DNA of 57,440 nucleotides. It comes from Sedimenticola sp. Lineage in GTDB: Bacteria > Pseudomonadota > Gammaproteobacteria > Chromatiales > Chromatiaceae. A program made the translations under genes and the position numbers. Under the pieces are notes generated by a model. It ran no database searches and was not told where the DNA came from. It was given only the letters and a program-made list of their open reading frames with translations. Shown in pieces: positions 54,977 to 57,440 of this stretch; position 1 is the first letter of the stretch, and every line of letters starts with the position of its first letter. The stretch covers positions 1 to 57,440 of the forward strand of contig JALWMK010000059.1 in assembly GCA_027083925.1 (NCBI GenBank). Direction: 5' to 3'.

Positions 54977-55404
54977 TGAATATCCGTCCTTCCCGACGTT
55001 CCAGAAATGTACTGGTGGATATGACGCCGCTGATTGATGTGGTGTTCCTGCTATTGATTTTTTTCATGGTGTCCACCACCTTTGACAAGCAAACCCAGCT
55101 CAAGGTGGATCTTCCCCAGGCCAGCGCCCAGACGGAAGAAAACAACAAGGCAGAAACCATTGCCGTCACCATCGACGCCAAGGGGAACTTCTACCTCAAC
55201 GATCAAGAACTGGTAACCCATGACGTGGATACCCTCAAACGCGCCCTGAAAAAAGCGGCTGCAGAGCGCACGGATGTTCCTGTAACGGTTACCAGCGACA
55301 AACAGGCGCCTTTCCAGGCGGTGATGATGGTGATGGATGCCGCCGGACAACTGGGTTTGAGCCGCCTCAGCTTTCTTGCCAGGGCCGCTCAAGCCGAGGA
55401 ATAG
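54976..55404 (+). CDS. exbD: ExbD/TolR-family protein
   Basis: A 142-residue protein with a short basic cytoplasmic start (IRPSRRSRN), one helix at about 16-40 (DMTPLIDVVFLLLIFFMVSTTF, with the conserved aspartate of the proton path) and a periplasmic TolR-like domain. The start is a GTG that overlaps the exbB stop (TAGTG). The following lpxK gene begins 6 nt after its stop. Confidence 0.93.
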   Translation: MNIRPSRRSRNVLVDMTPLIDVVFLLLIFFMVSTTFDKQTQLKVDLPQASAQTEENNKAETIAVTIDAKGNFYLNDQELVTHDVDTLKRALKKAAAERTDVPVTVTSDKQAPFQAVMMVMDAAGQLGLSRLSFLARAAQAEE

Positions 55405-55410
55405 ACGGAA

Positions 55411-56400
55411 TTGAAAAGCATCTGGTATGGCAACAATTTCCTGAGTTACTTGTTGCTGCCGTTGTCCCTGGTATTCTGGATGCTTGGCGTATTTCGCCGC
55501 ATGCTGTTCTTTTTTCATCTGAAGAAAACCCACAGATTTCCCGCACCGGTCATTGTAGTGGGCAATATTACCGTTGGCGGCACGGGCAAGACGCCCCTGG
55601 TGATATGGCTTGCCCGGCATCTCATCGCCCTGGGTTACCAGCCAGGCATTGTAGCCCGGGGCTATGGCGGAAAAGCCAGCCACTGGCCCCAGCAGGTCAG
55701 GGCGGACAGTGATCCGGTAATGGTGGGTGATGAAGCAGTGTTGCTGGCGCGGCTCAGTGGTTGCCCCGTATGTGTGGCGCCAAAGCGTGCACAGGCGGTG
55801 CAGGAGCTGCTCGAATATACCCGCTGCAACATCGTATTGTCTGATGATGGGCTGCAACACTACGCCATGGGAAGAGACCTGGAGATCGTCGTCGTTGACG
55901 GGGAAAGAGGGTTTGGCAACGGCTTCCTGTTGCCTGCCGGACCCTTGCGGGAACTGCCTGGTCGTTTGCGTCGGGCGGACCTGCTGATCAGCAACGGCCC
56001 GTGGCGGGATGGAACGCCGGCCATGGCTGTTCGGGAGCCGCAAGTTCTGCCATTGCTGGATCTGTCAGAGGAACCACAGCCGCTGTCCCGGGCATCTGGC
56101 GAGACGGTTCATGCGGTGGCCGGAACGGGAAATCCACAGCGTTTTTTTTCCCTGTTGCAGTACCATGGGCTGAAGGTGATTCCCCACGCCTTTCGCGATC
56201 ATCGCGTATACCGACAGAAAGACCTGCAGTTTGGTGATGATCTTCCGGTTCTGATGACCGAGAAAGATGCGGTAAAGTACGCACGGTTTGCCACCAGAAA
56301 CTATTGGCTGGTGCGTATTGAAATGCTCCCGGATCCGGCTTTCGTGAAAAAATTTGACCAACTACTACAGGATTTGAAACATGGACAAAAAGCTGCTTGA
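55411..56400 (+). CDS. lpxK: Tetraacyldisaccharide 4'-kinase LpxK
   Basis: A lipid A biosynthesis kinase of 329 residues. An N-terminal hydrophobic helix ([21 protein letters not shown]) anchors it to the membrane. The Walker A is [15 protein letters not shown] (about 48-62), then [45 protein letters not shown] and the C-terminal [12 protein letters not shown]. It makes lipid IVA. The start is a TTG at 55411, with no better alternative. Its 3' end overlaps the Trm112/YcaR gene by 20 nt. Confidence 0.96.
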   Translation: MKSIWYGNNFLSYLLLPLSLVFWMLGVFRRMLFFFHLKKTHRFPAPVIVVGNITVGGTGKTPLVIWLARHLIALGYQPGIVARGYGGKASHWPQQVRADSDPVMVGDEAVLLARLSGCPVCVAPKRAQAVQELLEYTRCNIVLSDDGLQHYAMGRDLEIVVVDGERGFGNGFLLPAGPLRELPGRLRRADLLISNGPWRDGTPAMAVREPQVLPLLDLSEEPQPLSRASGETVHAVAGTGNPQRFFSLLQYHGLKVIPHAFRDHRVYRQKDLQFGDDLPVLMTEKDAVKYARFATRNYWLVRIEMLPDPAFVKKFDQLLQDLKHGQKAA

Positions 56401-56560
56401 TATTCTGGTATGCCCAATTTGCAAGAGCAAACTGATCTACGAGAAATCTGAACAGGAGCTTATCTGCAAAGCGGATCGTCTTGCCTTTCCCATTCGTGAC
56501 GGCATCCCCGTCATGCTTGAGCAGGAAGCGCGCGAACTGGCGGCAGACGAAGAAGTCTGA
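56381..56560 (+). CDS. Trm112/YcaR-family small protein
   Basis: A 59-residue protein with one CPIC motif ([16 protein letters not shown]) and a later [20 protein letters not shown], the full Trm112/YcaR signature. The second zinc pair of Trm112 is reduced (only one cysteine in LICKADR), as in YcaR. Bacterial members are small accessory proteins of unknown role beside lpxK and kdsB. The ATG at 56381 lies within the lpxK end, and its stop overlaps the kdsB ATG (TGATG). Confidence 0.93.
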   Translation: MDKKLLDILVCPICKSKLIYEKSEQELICKADRLAFPIRDGIPVMLEQEARELAADEEV

Positions 56561-57327
56561 TGCGCATCGTAATCCCGGCGCGCTATGCTTCCACCCGGCT
56601 TCCTGGCAAGCTGCTGCTGCCTTTGGCTGGCAAGCCCCTGTTGCAGTATGTGTATGAGCAAGCCTGCCAGAGTCAGGCGCAGGAAGTGGTGATTGCCACC
56701 GATGATGAGCGCATCGCCAAAGCTGCCGACAGTTTCAATGCGCGGGTTTGCATGACCGATGTAAAGCACAGCAGTGGGACCATGCGCATCGCCGAAGTGA
56801 TTGATGTCATGAATTGGAGCGATGATGAAGTCATCGTTAACTTTCAGGGAGACGAGCCCCTGGTGCCGGTGTCCCTGTTGAACCAGGTAGCCCAGGATCT
56901 GGAGCACCACCGGTATGCAGACACCGCCACCCTGGCTGCGCACCTGGAGCACCCACAGCAACTGTTTGATGCCAATGTTGTTAAAGTGGTGCTGGACAGA
57001 AAGGGCTATGCCTTGTATTTCAGCCGTGCGCCTATTCCCTGGAAACGGGATGAGATTGCCTGGGGGAAGGAGGTTGGTGTGGAAATGTCCCGGGGTTACT
57101 TGCGGCATATTGGCCTGTACGCCTATAGAGCCGCTTTCATCAAGGAATATGTCAGCTGGCCTGAAGCACCTATCGAAAGCAGTGAATCATTGGAACAGCT
57201 GCGTACCTTGTGGCATGGCAAGCGCATTCATGTTTCTCTGGCCGCAGAGATTCCCCCGGCTGGGGTGGATACCATTGAAGACCTGCAGCGGGTTGAGGCC
57301 CTACTCGGGAATGCGTCCGGACAATAA
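56560..57327 (+). CDS. kdsB: 3-deoxy-manno-octulosonate cytidylyltransferase
   Basis: Makes CMP-Kdo for lipid A-Kdo attachment; 255 residues. Nucleotide loop: IPARYASTRLPGKLL. Substrate residues: VIATDDERI, SGTMRIAEV, NFQGDEPLVP and YFSRAPIPW. The start overlaps the Trm112/YcaR stop by one base. lpxK-ycaR-kdsB is the usual lipid A/LPS core unit. Confidence 0.97.
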   Translation: MRIVIPARYASTRLPGKLLLPLAGKPLLQYVYEQACQSQAQEVVIATDDERIAKAADSFNARVCMTDVKHSSGTMRIAEVIDVMNWSDDEVIVNFQGDEPLVPVSLLNQVAQDLEHHRYADTATLAAHLEHPQQLFDANVVKVVLDRKGYALYFSRAPIPWKRDEIAWGKEVGVEMSRGYLRHIGLYAYRAAFIKEYVSWPEAPIESSESLEQLRTLWHGKRIHVSLAAEIPPAGVDTIEDLQRVEALLGNASGQ

Positions 57328-57440
57328 TTCCATTACCTCCATGGAATACTCATCCGTATTGTCCTTGTTGCTCAAGGGTAAGGTCTTGCAATGGTCGCAG
57401 CGTCGCATGGCATTGCCATACTGGTCTGCTTGAATGCGCT
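57301..57440 (-). CDS. 3' part of an opposing gene (cut by window)
   Basis: The reverse strand from the window edge is open to a TAG at 57303-57301 and reads (final 45 residues) with MRRCDHCKTLPLSNKDNTDE and MEVMELLSGRIPE. A CxxC pair is visible. It converges with kdsB and overlaps it by 27 bp, so the assignment as a gene is tentative. No family can be named from so short a piece. Confidence 0.4.
   Translation of the reverse strand, partial: RIQADQYGNAMRRCDHCKTLPLSNKDNTDEYSMEVMELLSGRIPE

Noticed and set aside
1-57440. CRISPR arrays, prophage genes, restriction-modification or known defence clusters
   Set aside because: No regularly spaced repeats, integrases, structural phage genes or nuclease/methylase pairs are visible.

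Overview
The window is a stretch of gammaproteobacterial chromosome, moderately G+C-rich and densely coded. The gene order rnr-rlmB, rpsF-rpsR-DUF2232-rplI-dnaB-alr-radA, alaC-hom-thrC-rpfE, gltX-glnS and lolCD-DUF2062-comEC-exbBD-lpxK-ycaR-kdsB is typical of free-living gammaproteobacteria of the Chromatiales/Pseudomonadales kind. The envelope genes (lpxK, kdsB, lolCD, LolA-like, porin-like barrel) show a Gram-negative cell with lipopolysaccharide. No plasmid, phage, integrase, intact transposase or CRISPR array is visible. A sulfur-oxidizing Chromatiales-like host is a guess from gene order only.

Layout. 1-8466: a truncated tRNA-Leu(CAG), a macro-domain protein, rnr-rlmB, and a two-gene signalling unit (LysM/FecR secreted protein plus a CHASE2-PAS-GGDEF-EAL membrane enzyme). 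8500-14765: the ribosomal-protein/replication block, ending with alr-radA. 14766-19643: a less conserved stretch with a 160-bp inverted-repeat element, bactofilin, a methyltransferase-like protein, a run of palindromes, a PilH/CheY-like regulator, a CNNM/CorC membrane protein and two small proteins. 19815-28839: alaC, hom-thrC-rpfE, then the opposing lexA-tag DNA-repair pair, then gltX-glnS. 28959-29163: tRNA-Ala(GGC) and tRNA-Glu(TTC).

29330-36766 is the main accessory region: phosphomannomutase, a two-domain sulfotransferase, a cysteine-rich membrane-anchored protein and a second sulfotransferase of a different family, facing an A+T-richer LTA-synthase-like sulfatase-fold membrane enzyme with a structured leader. 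I infer a surface-glycan sulfation and modification module. 36935-47444: mfd; an exported protein; a three-gene envelope transport unit (RND/MMPL permease, LolA-like carrier, outer-membrane barrel); and a TrpD-like protein with altered motifs. 47445-49357: two different miniature inverted-repeat elements, then polyphosphate kinase 2 with a lysine/alanine-rich basic protein. 49439-57440: lipoprotein release (lolC-type and lolD, with no lolE beside them), DUF2062, comEC, exbBD, lpxK, a Trm112/YcaR protein and kdsB.

The points most worth following are the sulfotransferase cluster, the two short inverted-repeat element families, the ppk2/basic-protein pair, the lexA-tag operon with its uncommon palindromic operator, and the unassigned structured leader before the LTA-synthase-like gene.
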